Part shown: in pieces, positions 7,414-14,460 of the stretch
Numbering within the stretch: the stretch's first letter is position 1
How the letters are laid out: every line of letters starts with the position of its first letter
Assembly (NCBI GenBank): GCA_002704665.1
Contig: PAHB01000064.1
Location: forward strand, 1-19,050
DNA from: Pseudomonadota bacterium
GTDB taxonomy: Bacteria > Pseudomonadota > Gammaproteobacteria > Burkholderiales > Eutrophovitaceae
Length of the DNA: 19,050 nt
Direction of reading: 5' to 3'
Notes under the pieces: generated by a model
The model's database searches: none
Seen by the model: the letters and a program-made list of their open reading frames with translations, nothing else
What the model was told of the DNA's origin: nothing
Translations under genes and position numbers: made by a program

Positions 7414-8936
7414 TAAATAAAAACTTCTATAAGATTCTACTGGATTCGATGAATAAACACCAAGATCGGGTTGCCATCGAGTGGGGAGAAAAGCACTATC
7501 TCAAATATTCAGATTTAATTAAATCGACTTCACAATATGCTGAAACTTTGTTGCAAACAGGAGTAAAGCCGGGTGACCGCGTTGTAGTACAAATTCAGAA
7601 GAGTCCTCAGGCTCTTATTCTTTATTTAGCATGCCTGAGTGCTGGACTAGTCTATGTTCCGCTTAATACAGCTTACGGCGATAGAGAGTTGAAGTTTTTT
7701 CTAGAAAATGCCATGCCGAAAGTTGTCATTGCTGATCAAACTACGGACGATAAGATTCGGCGAGTGGCTGGCGACAAAAGTAATATCAACGTAATTAGTA
7801 TAGATGAGATTAGTAAAAGTGGGGCCGAAGCTACAAGACTCTCAGCTGTTGTGTATAGGGAATCATCAGATTTGGCAGTTTTGATTTACACATCAGGAAC
7901 TACAGGTCAACCCAAAGGTGCAATGTTGACACACGGAAATATTGCAAATAATGCAGAAATTTTGGCCAAGACATGGTTATTTGACGAATCAGATATCTTG
8001 CTACATGCATTACCCATATTTCACATACACGGGCTTTTTGTCGCCAATCATTCCGCTTTAATCACTGGGGCAAAGATAATTTGGATCAATAAATTTAATA
8101 CGACAGAGGTAATCCAAAATTTGGTCAAAGCGACTATATTCATGGGCGTTCCTACTTACTATTCAAGATTACTGGATGATGCTTCATTAAACATTGAAAA
8201 GTGTAAAAATATTCGCTTGTTTATATCTGGCTCAGCTCCACTGACTGAAAAACTACAAATTGAGTTTCTAGAACGTGCAGGCAAGAAAATTATAGAGCGT
8301 TATGGAATGTCTGAGGCGGGGATAATTACAGCCACACCTCCTGGGAGCAAAGATTCTGTCGGAACGGTTGGTATTTGTTTAGAAAACTATCAACTCAGAA
8401 TTGTTGATGACAATAATGTAGAGTTGGGTGAAGGTGACGTTGGAGAAATACAAATAAAAGGACCTAGTTTATTTAACGGATACTGGCGTTCACCGCAAAA
8501 AACAGATTCCGAATTTACTGCGGATAAATGGTTTAAGACAGGAGATATTGGATATCTGAATAAAAAAAAATACCTTAGTATAGTGGGTAGAGCTAAGGAC
8601 ATGATTATTACCGGGGGTTACAACGTTTATCCTAAGGAAGTCGAGCAAATGATTCAGAAGGTCAGCGACGTGAGCGAGGTTGCTGTGGTAGGAGTGCCAC
8701 ACCACGACTTAGGAGAAGCAGTGGTGGCGGTCGTTGTGCCGGCGGGTCATCAAGGGATAGATGAGAATGAAATACGGAATACTCTAAAAACACAATTAGC
8801 GAACTATAAAGTTCCGAAGTATATTTTTTCAGTTAGCGAGCTTCCCAGGAATGCAATGGGAAAAATTCAAAAAAATATTATTCGAGACAATTTAAGTAAT
8901 GAACCACAAATAAGCTCATCGATTGCAAAAAATTAG
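7410..8936 (+). CDS. matB: Malonyl-CoA synthetase-like acyl-CoA ligase (MatB family)
   Basis: The 508-residue protein is an adenylate-forming ligase of the ANL superfamily, expected to convert malonate, CoA and ATP to malonyl-CoA. Motifs: phosphate loop YTSGTTGQPKGAMLTHGN (160-177), HALPIFHIHGLF (199-210), MGVPTYYSRLL, NIRLFISGSAPL, ERYGMSEAG, hinge-region GRAKDMIITGGYNVYPKEVE, and the catalytic lysine (Lys485) in PRNAMGKIQKN. Several of these, especially SPQALILYLACLSAGLVYVP followed by LNTAY, and the ISGSAPL block, closely resemble Rhizobium MatB as I recall it, which makes malonate the best guess over methylmalonate or another short acid. The ATG overlaps the stop of the carboxyltransferase gene (ATGA), so the two are translationally coupled. 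It ends the operon and is convergent with the tauE-like gene. Confidence 0.85.
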   Translation: MINKNFYKILLDSMNKHQDRVAIEWGEKHYLKYSDLIKSTSQYAETLLQTGVKPGDRVVVQIQKSPQALILYLACLSAGLVYVPLNTAYGDRELKFFLENAMPKVVIADQTTDDKIRRVAGDKSNINVISIDEISKSGAEATRLSAVVYRESSDLAVLIYTSGTTGQPKGAMLTHGNIANNAEILAKTWLFDESDILLHALPIFHIHGLFVANHSALITGAKIIWINKFNTTEVIQNLVKATIFMGVPTYYSRLLDDASLNIEKCKNIRLFISGSAPLTEKLQIEFLERAGKKIIERYGMSEAGIITATPPGSKDSVGTVGICLENYQLRIVDDNNVELGEGDVGEIQIKGPSLFNGYWRSPQKTDSEFTADKWFKTGDIGYLNKKKYLSIVGRAKDMIITGGYNVYPKEVEQMIQKVSDVSEVAVVGVPHHDLGEAVVAVVVPAGHQGIDENEIRNTLKTQLANYKVPKYIFSVSELPRNAMGKIQKNIIRDNLSNEPQISSSIAKN

Positions 8937-8974
8937 AGAGAGTAAAAAGGCTTTGAATTTTGCATAGATGCTCG

Positions 8975-9775
8975 TCAAGTACCTAAAATTTCCCATGCCA
9001 TTCTACTTGCTAATAGAAAAAGCAAGACGGCAAAAACTTTTTTTAAAGAATCACCTTGCATTTGGTGAGCGGCTCGCACCCCAAAGGGAACAGTTATAAA
9101 CGTTCCGAGGACTATACCCAGCAGTGCTGGAGTATAAACATATCCGAAAGATAGAGCAGGCAATAGACTTTCCCCTAAACCGTGGTAGATGTAACCAATC
9201 GATCCAGCTACAGCAATGGGTAACCCTAAGGCTGCAGATGTCCCGACTGCCTGAAGGATTGGGACGTTACACATAACCATTAGTGGTATCGATATAACTC
9301 CTCCACCAGCACCTACAAAGCTAGAAATAATTCCTATTAAGATACTAGCGAAGGTAACCCCGATAACTCCTGGGAGTTCTCTTTTAGTAGAATGATTAGA
9401 ATCAAAAAAAAGTTTAATAGAAGAATAGTATACAAATAGAACAAAAAATATTGCCAATGATTCAGAGCTTAAGACATCTGCTACAAACGTTCCAAGTAAG
9501 GTTCCACCGATTAATCCGGGCGTTGCCTTTTTAAAGATATCCCATCTAACCACACCTCTTCGGTGATGTTGTCGAAGGCTGGAAATAGATGTGAAAACGA
9601 TTGTAGTAATGGTTGTACCTATTGCTAGGTGTAATATTTTGGTGCTATCAAAGTCTTGGTTGGTGAAAGCAAATACCAGTAAAGGAACAAGAGTTGTGCC
9701 CCCTCCAATTCCCAGCATTCCTGCAATTAGACCTACAGCCAAACCAATCAATATGTAGATTATGAACCAATCCAC
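8975..9775 (-). CDS. TauE/SafE family permease (putative sulfite/organosulfonate or anion exporter)
   Basis: The 266-residue protein is nearly all membrane segments (about seven or eight) and contains the duplicated TauE/SafE glycine signatures: GLIAGMLGIGGGTTLVPLL near residues 16-34 and ISSFVGAGGGVISIPLMV around the middle. The family moves sulfite, sulfoacetate and similar anions across the inner membrane; the specific substrate cannot be assigned. The start is a GTG at 9775, three bases after the stop of the EVE-domain gene and without a clear ribosome binding site, so it is probably translated by coupling. It lies at the end of the minus-strand group that runs zapA, 6S RNA, EVE, tauE, and is convergent with the malonyl-CoA synthetase gene. 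Confidence 0.87.
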   Translation of the reverse strand: MDWFIIYILIGLAVGLIAGMLGIGGGTTLVPLLVFAFTNQDFDSTKILHLAIGTTITTIVFTSISSLRQHHRRGVVRWDIFKKATPGLIGGTLLGTFVADVLSSESLAIFFVLFVYYSSIKLFFDSNHSTKRELPGVIGVTFASILIGIISSFVGAGGGVISIPLMVMCNVPILQAVGTSAALGLPIAVAGSIGYIYHGLGESLLPALSFGYVYTPALLGIVLGTFITVPFGVRAAHQMQGDSLKKVFAVLLFLLASRMAWEILGT

Positions 9776-9778
9776 AAG

Positions 9779-10237
9779 TTATTGACACATTTTCAAAATT
9801 TCGGACCACTCTTCTTTTGTAATTGGTGTAATAGACAACCGATTTCCCCGCCTTAGGATTTGAAGAGTTGAGAGCTTACTATTACCACGGATTTTATCTA
9901 AAGAAATAAGTGGGATTTTTTTTAGGAATTTTACTTCCACATTAAACCAACGGGGCTTCGATATCGTAGATTTAGGGTCAAAGTACTTACTAGAGGTATC
10001 AAATTGTGTTTTGTCAGGATATGCATTTTTGCTTATCTCTACTAAACCCGTGATACCAGGGCTAGGGCAGCTTGAGTGATAAAAAAACGCTCGATCTCCC
10101 ACCACCATATCATCCCGCATAAAGTTCCGTGCTTGATAGTTCCGGACACCATCCCACGGTTCTGTTTGGTGCGGTCTCGATATTAAATCATCAATACCGA
10201 AAACTTGGGGCTCTGATTTCATCAGCCAATATTTCAT
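9779..10237 (-). CDS. EVE-domain protein (Thy28/YTH-related fold)
   Basis: The 152-residue protein is a complete single EVE domain, related to eukaryotic thymocyte protein Thy28 and the PUA/YTH-like fold. Conserved blocks visible in order are WLMKSEP (N-terminus), WDGVRNYQARNFM, a FYHSS segment, GITGLVEI, YPDKTQFD followed by YFDPKS, KPRWFNVEV, and RGNRLSITPIT. Members of the fold bind modified bases in DNA or RNA; the cellular role of most bacterial ones is unproven. The ATG at 10237 follows the 6S RNA end by about 50 bases, so it may be transcribed by read-through from 6S, as ygfA is in Escherichia coli. It is 3 bases from the tauE-like start, indicating one transcript. Confidence 0.92.
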   Translation of the reverse strand: MKYWLMKSEPQVFGIDDLISRPHQTEPWDGVRNYQARNFMRDDMVVGDRAFFYHSSCPSPGITGLVEISKNAYPDKTQFDTSSKYFDPKSTISKPRWFNVEVKFLKKIPLISLDKIRGNSKLSTLQILRRGNRLSITPITKEEWSEILKMCQ

Positions 10238-10289
10238 AATTGCGGGACCCTGTTAATGTTAAAAGCGTAGATTATCTAAAATAAAGATA

Positions 10290-10463
10290 CCCCCGCATAT
10301 GCCGTCAGGTCAGTATCTTGAACCAAAAGTTCAAGGTGGTTCGCTTTCCGAGCTCTTCAGGTGCTTCCAATTAGGATTCACACAACAGTGCTCTTTGAGT
10401 CAGCAATCCATTAATGTATATATTGGTTCAAAAATATTTAAACCTTAACGCACACTGCAGGGG
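10290..10463 (-). ncRNA. ssrS: 6S RNA
   Basis: 6S RNA binds the housekeeping sigma factor-RNA polymerase holoenzyme by imitating an open promoter. The assignment rests on three things. First, the position directly downstream of zapA is the usual place for ssrS. Second, the ends pair: 5' CCCCUGCAGUGUGC with 3' GCAUAUGCGGGG forms a stem of about 13 pairs with one bulged G. Third, the 3' half contains the small hairpin CUUGAAC-UUUUG-GUUCAAG (10335-10317 on the minus strand), flanked by ACC and followed by an ACUGACC segment, which strongly resembles the ACCUUGAACC...GGUUCAAG hairpin of E. coli 6S. The length of about 174 bases is normal. The exact ends are estimated from the stem. The 5' end lies only 2 bases after the zapA stop codon. 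A TTGACT at 10492-10487 inside zapA could be a -35, but the matching -10 position would start transcription inside the stem, so processing from a zapA transcript is also possible. Confidence 0.88.
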
Positions 10464-10465
10464 TA

Positions 10466-10783
10466 CTAAAAAAGTTCGTCTTGAGCAGTCAATGACTTTT
10501 CTATTTCCTCTGTCGCTGCAATGATTCTACCTCTGAGTGCCCCAATATCCAAATCACCCTCTAATTTGGTAGTTAAGAGTTCATGAGCAATGTTTAAGGC
10601 AGCCATGATGGCAATTCTTTCAACACCGATTACTTTGCCGTTTTCTCTGATTCCTTGCATGCGAGCATCAACAAATTCCACCGTCCTCAATAACTCTTCT
10701 TTTTCCTTTTCATTACACGCAACGCTAAATTGTCTTCCAAGTATAGTGACGTCAATACTCGTAGAATTAGGTTTAGTCACCAT
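10466..10783 (-). CDS. zapA: Cell division protein ZapA
   Basis: The 105-residue product matches ZapA, which binds FtsZ filaments in the cytoplasm and bundles them at the division site. The N-terminal globular head is visible as SIDVTILGRQFSVACNEKEKEELLRTVEFVDARM, with the typical I-x-I-x-G-R-x-F pattern; it is followed by ERIAIMAALNIAHELL and a C-terminal helix that forms the coiled-coil dimer. The ATG at 10783 lies 8 bases after the upstream small gene's stop, with no good ribosome binding site. The stop codon TAG is directly followed by the 6S RNA. The pair with the upstream coiled-coil gene suggests co-transcription from the promoter at 11013-10984. Confidence 0.93.
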   Translation of the reverse strand: MVTKPNSTSIDVTILGRQFSVACNEKEKEELLRTVEFVDARMQGIRENGKVIGVERIAIMAALNIAHELLTTKLEGDLDIGALRGRIIAATEEIEKSLTAQDELF

Positions 10784-10791
10784 TATATTGT

Positions 10792-10977
10792 TTAGTTTTG
10801 GTTAACAAGGTGTTCAAGTTTGTCGATAGCTACGGTGACTTTATGGCTAAGCTGGTCATTTTCGCTTCTTATATTTGCAATTTGTTGCCTTAGTGCCAGA
10901 TTATTTTCTCGCAACTTATCGCACATTTTTATCAGTTGTTCGATTTTCTCTGCTAAGGCTGTGAATTCGGCATCCAT
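10792..10977 (-). CDS. Small coiled-coil protein, ZapB-like (TIGR02449/DUF904-like)
   Basis: The predicted product is 61 residues, nearly all helix with heptad-like spacing of Leu and Ile (FTALAEKIEQLIKMCDKLRE, then NNLALRQQIA and NDQLSHKV) and a C-terminal EHLVNQN. Short coiled-coil proteins of this kind are found just upstream of zapA in beta- and gammaproteobacteria and are thought to take part in division, like ZapB. The start ATG at 10977 is chosen because the protein then begins MDAEFTALAEKI; a longer frame starting with TTG at 11013 would put the start codon on the -35 element of the best promoter. No Shine-Dalgarno site precedes the ATG. The identification rests on shape and position rather than a catalytic motif. 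Confidence 0.75.
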   Translation of the reverse strand: MDAEFTALAEKIEQLIKMCDKLRENNLALRQQIANIRSENDQLSHKVTVAIDKLEHLVNQN

Positions 10978-10983
10978 AGTCAG

Positions 10984-11013
10984 ACTATAAGCGAAAATTC
11001 CTTTGCACGTCAA
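10984..11013 (-). promoter_or_regulatory. Strong sigma-70-type promoter for the zapB-like/zapA/6S group
   Basis: On the minus strand, TTGACG (11013-11008) and TATAGT (10989-10984) are each one base from consensus and are separated by 18 bases. They lie between the queH stop and the small coiled-coil gene. The -10 box ends 6 bases before the ATG at 10977, so the predicted transcription start is at or next to the A of that ATG, which would make a leaderless mRNA. Confidence 0.6.
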
Positions 11014-11053
11014 ATATTAACGCTACGTTTCGAATCCTAATTATACATTATAA

Positions 11054-11719
11054 TTAATAGAACTTTATCAAGCGTTTGATTCTTGGTCGGTTGTTTTCTT
11101 TACGCCATCTATTTGTATCTCGCAATGAGTAAACACATCCGCAATATTCCTGTTGATAAAACTTCTCTTTTTTCGAAATTTCAATCATTCGCTGTGTTCC
11201 ACCCTTTTTGCGCCAATTGAAATCCCAATATTTAAGTTTTTGATATTTTTGCGCTGCAGTATGACCAGAAGAGTTAATTTGGTCCATATTTTTCCACCGC
11301 GATATACCGAGACTACTCGTAAATAACTCAAATTTATTTTCATGAGCGAAAAGAGCCGTACGCTCAAATCTCATATCAAAACAAAGGGAGCAACGCCGCC
11401 CCCTTTCAGGTTCATTCTCCAAGCCCTTTACTCTTTCAAACCAATTATCTGTATCGTAGTCAGCATCGATGAACTCGATCCCCATTTTTTTACAAAACCT
11501 TTTATTCTCATTTTTTCTCATGAGGTACTCTTCTTGTGGATGGATATTTGGGTTGTAAAAAAATACGGTTTGTTTAACTCCGGACGCTTGAATTGCCTCA
11601 ATCACTTCACCAGAACACGGAGCACAGCACGAATGCATCACTATCCGATCTATCTGGTTAGGCGTTTTTATAATCGGTCGCTGGTAGTGACCAATAGAAT
11701 ACTGACTATTTTTTTCCAA
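11054..11719 (-). CDS. queH: Epoxyqueuosine reductase QueH
   Basis: This 221-residue protein (former DUF208) matches QueH, which carries out the last step of queuosine formation in tRNA by reducing epoxyqueuosine. It is the unrelated alternative to cobalamin-dependent QueG. Visible metal ligands are the N-terminal HSCCAPCS (Cys31, Cys32, Cys35), RCSLCFDMR (Cys110, Cys113) and YCGCVYS (Cys193, Cys195); these Cys groups are expected to hold an iron-sulfur cluster and a second metal. Other conserved blocks are FYNPNIHPQEEY and FELFTSSLGISRWKN. The start is a TTG at 11719, supported by AAGGA (11730-11726) six bases before it; the nearby ATG is out of frame. It is divergent from msbA. Confidence 0.92.
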   Translation of the reverse strand: MEKNSQYSIGHYQRPIIKTPNQIDRIVMHSCCAPCSGEVIEAIQASGVKQTVFFYNPNIHPQEEYLMRKNENKRFCKKMGIEFIDADYDTDNWFERVKGLENEPERGRRCSLCFDMRFERTALFAHENKFELFTSSLGISRWKNMDQINSSGHTAAQKYQKLKYWDFNWRKKGGTQRMIEISKKEKFYQQEYCGCVYSLRDTNRWRKENNRPRIKRLIKFY

Positions 11720-11803
11720 GTTGCATCCTTGCTGTTATTAAGTACTCTTAAGGTAATTTCTTCTGATTATATTAGATTAATAAACAAATAGATATTGTAT
11801 TGA

Positions 11804-11832
11804 TTGTGCCTCTCTTTCACTGGTGGGATAAT
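11804..11832 (+). promoter_or_regulatory. Candidate extended -10 promoter immediately upstream of msbA
   Basis: GATAAT (11827-11832) is preceded by TGG, giving an extended -10, and TTGTGC (11804-11809, matching only the TTG of the -35) lies 17 bases upstream. The -10 ends 6 bases before the msbA ATG, the same spacing as at the zapB-like gene. A GGTGGG overlapping the -10 could instead be a distant ribosome binding site, 11 bases from the ATG. Confidence 0.42.
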
Positions 11833-11838
11833 TAGTAG

Positions 11839-13593
11839 ATGAGACGAGACAAATCAGGCTTTATTCTTTACGGACGCTTGTTGGGTTATGTTAAACCATA
11901 TGCCGGGATTTTTGCATTATCCATATTTGGGATGGTTCTCATGTCCGCTACTGAGGTTGCTTTACCGGTAGCAGTGAAGCCATTTCTGGACGGAACATTT
12001 ATCGATAAAGACCCCCTGCTGATAAAATGGACCCCTATTTTTCTTGTCCTGTTGTTTTTAGTGAGGGGGATGGGTGGATTTATTGGACAATATGCAGCTG
12101 CTTGGGTTGGTAATAAAGTGGTAGCTGACCTTCGTATTCAAATGATGGGCCGACTTTTAAACCTTCCAATCGGATATTTTCAAGATATTCCATCAGGAAA
12201 TATAATCTCTCGGTTTACTTATGATGTTGCACAAGTAACCCAAGCTGCGACACAAGTTGTGACCGTGCTCATCAAAGATTCCCTGACCGTAATTGGTTTG
12301 ATGAGTTACCTTTTATATTTAAATTGGAAACTAACACTTATAACTTTCATAATGATTCCCCCAATAGCGTTAGTGGTGCGTTTTTTCAATCTTAAACTAC
12401 GAACAACTAGTGGCGAGACGCAGATTGCCATGGGAAACTTAACGCAAGTGGTTCAAGAGGTTATTGAGTGTATAAAAGTTGTGAAGATATTTGCAGGACA
12501 TAAGCATGAGAAGAAAAAATTTTTTCAAACGATTGAAAATATTAGAAAATGGATGATGCGACAAACAGCCGCTGCCGCTGGTAATGTTCCTGTTGTTCAG
12601 CTACTTGCGGCAGTCGCTACAGCTATTGTTGTTCACTACGTCACATTGGAAGCTCAACAAGATATGACAACAGTCGGTGGGTTTGTATCTTTTTTAGCAG
12701 CCATGCTCATGTTAACTGCGCCACTAAAAAGATTAACCGGAATATCCGAGCATTTACAAAGGGGAATTGCCGCAGCAGATACCGTTTTTTTACTAATTGA
12801 TTCATACCCGGAAAGGGACCAAGCAAAAAATACGCTAGAAACGGTTGAGGGCAATATCGAGTTCAGTCAAGTTGATTTCAAATATCCTGTGTCTCAAAAT
12901 TTTGCGGTGAATTCTCTCAACTTTGAAATCAAAAAGGGAGAGACTGTTGCCATCGTAGGCTCTTCAGGAGGGGGCAAAACAACAGTTGCAAACTTGTTAG
13001 CTAGATTTTATGAGCCTCAAAGGGGCCAAATATCTATCGATGGTATCGACATATCATCTTTAAAACTTGAAAATTTAAGGCGGCACATTGCACTAGTTAG
13101 TCAAGAGGTAGCGCTTTTTAATGATACCGTCGCTGCGAATATTGCTTACGGCGGGGCTTCTACCGAGGTAAGGCAAAAAATAATTCATGCTGCTGAGGGG
13201 GCATTCGCTAAAAACTTTATTTTAGAAATGCCAGATGGTTTCGACACCATAATAGGAGAAAAGGGCGTACGATTATCTGGCGGGCAAAGACAACGTCTCG
13301 CGATAGCCCGGGCGTTTTTCAAAAATGCACCGATACTAATCTTAGACGAAGCTACCTCTGCTTTGGATTCGGAGTCGGAAAAATTTGTACAAGCGGCTTT
13401 AAGTTCTTTGATGCGAGGTAGAACGTCTCTAGTTATAGCTCATAGGTTATCAACTATCGAAAAAGCCAGTCGAATAATAGTTTTAGAGCAGGGAAAACTG
13501 TTAGAAGTTGGAACTCATGACCAGTTGATGAAATTGAACGGGCGTTATTCAGATTTGTATAACACTCAGTTTCATGAAAGACAATCGATCTAA
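11839..13593 (+). CDS. msbA: Lipid A export ABC transporter MsbA
   Basis: The 584-residue protein is a half-transporter of the ABCB type, with a six-helix membrane domain (residues about 15-320) followed by an ATPase domain. It should flip lipid A-core across the inner membrane as a homodimer. The ATPase has Walker A GSSGGGKTT (374-382), signature LSGGQRQRLAIARAF (from 479), Walker B ILILDEATSALDSESE and the switch histidine in VIAHRLSTIEKA. The N-terminal region (GYVKPYAG, then EVALPVAVKPFLDGTF) and IPSGNIISRFTYDVAQV are MsbA-like. Other ABCB exporters share the fold, so lipid A export is inferred from overall likeness and from the expected Gram-negative host. It is followed after 11 bases by thiD. 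Confidence 0.87.
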   Translation: MRRDKSGFILYGRLLGYVKPYAGIFALSIFGMVLMSATEVALPVAVKPFLDGTFIDKDPLLIKWTPIFLVLLFLVRGMGGFIGQYAAAWVGNKVVADLRIQMMGRLLNLPIGYFQDIPSGNIISRFTYDVAQVTQAATQVVTVLIKDSLTVIGLMSYLLYLNWKLTLITFIMIPPIALVVRFFNLKLRTTSGETQIAMGNLTQVVQEVIECIKVVKIFAGHKHEKKKFFQTIENIRKWMMRQTAAAAGNVPVVQLLAAVATAIVVHYVTLEAQQDMTTVGGFVSFLAAMLMLTAPLKRLTGISEHLQRGIAAADTVFLLIDSYPERDQAKNTLETVEGNIEFSQVDFKYPVSQNFAVNSLNFEIKKGETVAIVGSSGGGKTTVANLLARFYEPQRGQISIDGIDISSLKLENLRRHIALVSQEVALFNDTVAANIAYGGASTEVRQKIIHAAEGAFAKNFILEMPDGFDTIIGEKGVRLSGGQRQRLAIARAFFKNAPILILDEATSALDSESEKFVQAALSSLMRGRTSLVIAHRLSTIEKASRIIVLEQGKLLEVGTHDQLMKLNGRYSDLYNTQFHERQSI

Positions 13594-13604
13594 ATTATAG
13601 CGTA

Positions 13605-14423
13605 ATGAAAAAAAAACCAAATATTATCGCAATAGCTGGGTTTGATCCCTCTGGTGGAGCAGGAGTCCTTGCTGACATCAAGACCATTTCCGCACTGGGA
13701 GGTTGCGGTCGCGGTGTAGTTACGTGTGCTACTGCTCAGAATAGTAAAGGTGTAAAGGAAATGACTTTTTTTGGGCATAACATAGTCGCAAATCAATTGA
13801 ATAGTATTCTTTCCGATCTGGAAGTGTCAGCGATTAAAATAGGCGTAGTATCAAATCCTGATTCAATCATTGCGATAGCTAAAATACTTAAAGCTTTTCC
13901 GAAAATACCTATTGTTTTGGATACTGTTTTATCGGCATCTGCAAATGGTTATCGATTTTTGGGGAAAACCGGCATCACAGCTTTGAGACGATGGTTAGTT
14001 CCATTAGCAAAAGTCGTTACGCCAAATTTAGAGGAGGCGGCAGAAATCACTGGAAAACTATTTCCAAATAATTTAAATGAAATGATTACGACCGCCCGTG
14101 AAATGCATAAAAGTTTTTCTTACCCAGTTGGGAAAATAATCTACCTGAAAGGAGGTCATCTAGATTCTAATAACTTATCCGACGTTATTTTTGATGGTGA
14201 AAATATAAAAATACTGAGTTCAAAAAGAAAAAAAGGTCAGAATTTTCATGGCACGGGTTGTGCGCTGTCTTCAGCTATGGCAACACTGATTCCCCAGACT
14301 AATTCGTTGGAAGAGGCGTGCCGTCGCGCAAAGGCATATGTAAACGGCGCCATTCTCGAATCACATAAATTATTCCCCAAAGATTCTTATGGTGAATTGA
14401 ATCATTTCTATAAATTTTTTTAA
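13605..14423 (+). CDS. thiD: Hydroxymethylpyrimidine (phosphate) kinase ThiD
   Basis: This 272-residue ribokinase-family enzyme phosphorylates hydroxymethylpyrimidine phosphate in thiamine synthesis. The substrate-binding N-terminus (GFDPSGGAGVLADIKTISAL, residues 12-31) and TAQNSKGV are typical, TPNLEEAAEI lies in the middle, and the anion-hole motif HGTGC with its catalytic Cys is at 215-219. One position is unusual: the conserved Asp-Pro-Val of the family is Asp106-Thr-Val here (VLDTVLSA). The start ATG at 13605 has no clear ribosome binding site. It lies 11 bases after msbA, implying co-transcription, and is convergent with polA. It lacks a fused ThiE domain. Confidence 0.9.
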   Translation: MKKKPNIIAIAGFDPSGGAGVLADIKTISALGGCGRGVVTCATAQNSKGVKEMTFFGHNIVANQLNSILSDLEVSAIKIGVVSNPDSIIAIAKILKAFPKIPIVLDTVLSASANGYRFLGKTGITALRRWLVPLAKVVTPNLEEAAEITGKLFPNNLNEMITTAREMHKSFSYPVGKIIYLKGGHLDSNNLSDVIFDGENIKILSSKRKKGQNFHGTGCALSSAMATLIPQTNSLEEACRRAKAYVNGAILESHKLFPKDSYGELNHFYKFF

Positions 14424-14460
14424 CAAAAAGCACCCTATTTGACAATTCTATTAGACCTGC

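Noticed and set aside
1..8936. GC difference between atpC (about 52%) and the transport operon (about 40% where sampled) as proof of horizontal transfer
   Set aside because: Core genes further right, such as polA, are similarly AT-rich, so atpC is the outlier, probably because of expression-linked codon use. No mobile element borders the operon.
8924..8964. Inverted repeat TGCAAAA/TTTTGCA between the convergent matB-like and tauE-like genes as a terminator
   Set aside because: The arms are AT-rich, 7 bases long and about 27 bases apart, which could occur by chance.
11342..11791. 149-residue open frame on the plus strand opposite queH
   Set aside because: It lies almost wholly antisense to a gene with all its conserved cysteines and has no recognisable domain of its own.
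14424..14460. Possible bidirectional terminator between thiD and polA
   Set aside because: Only short arms (AAGCA/TGCTT) can pair, far apart and with no T-run directly after either.
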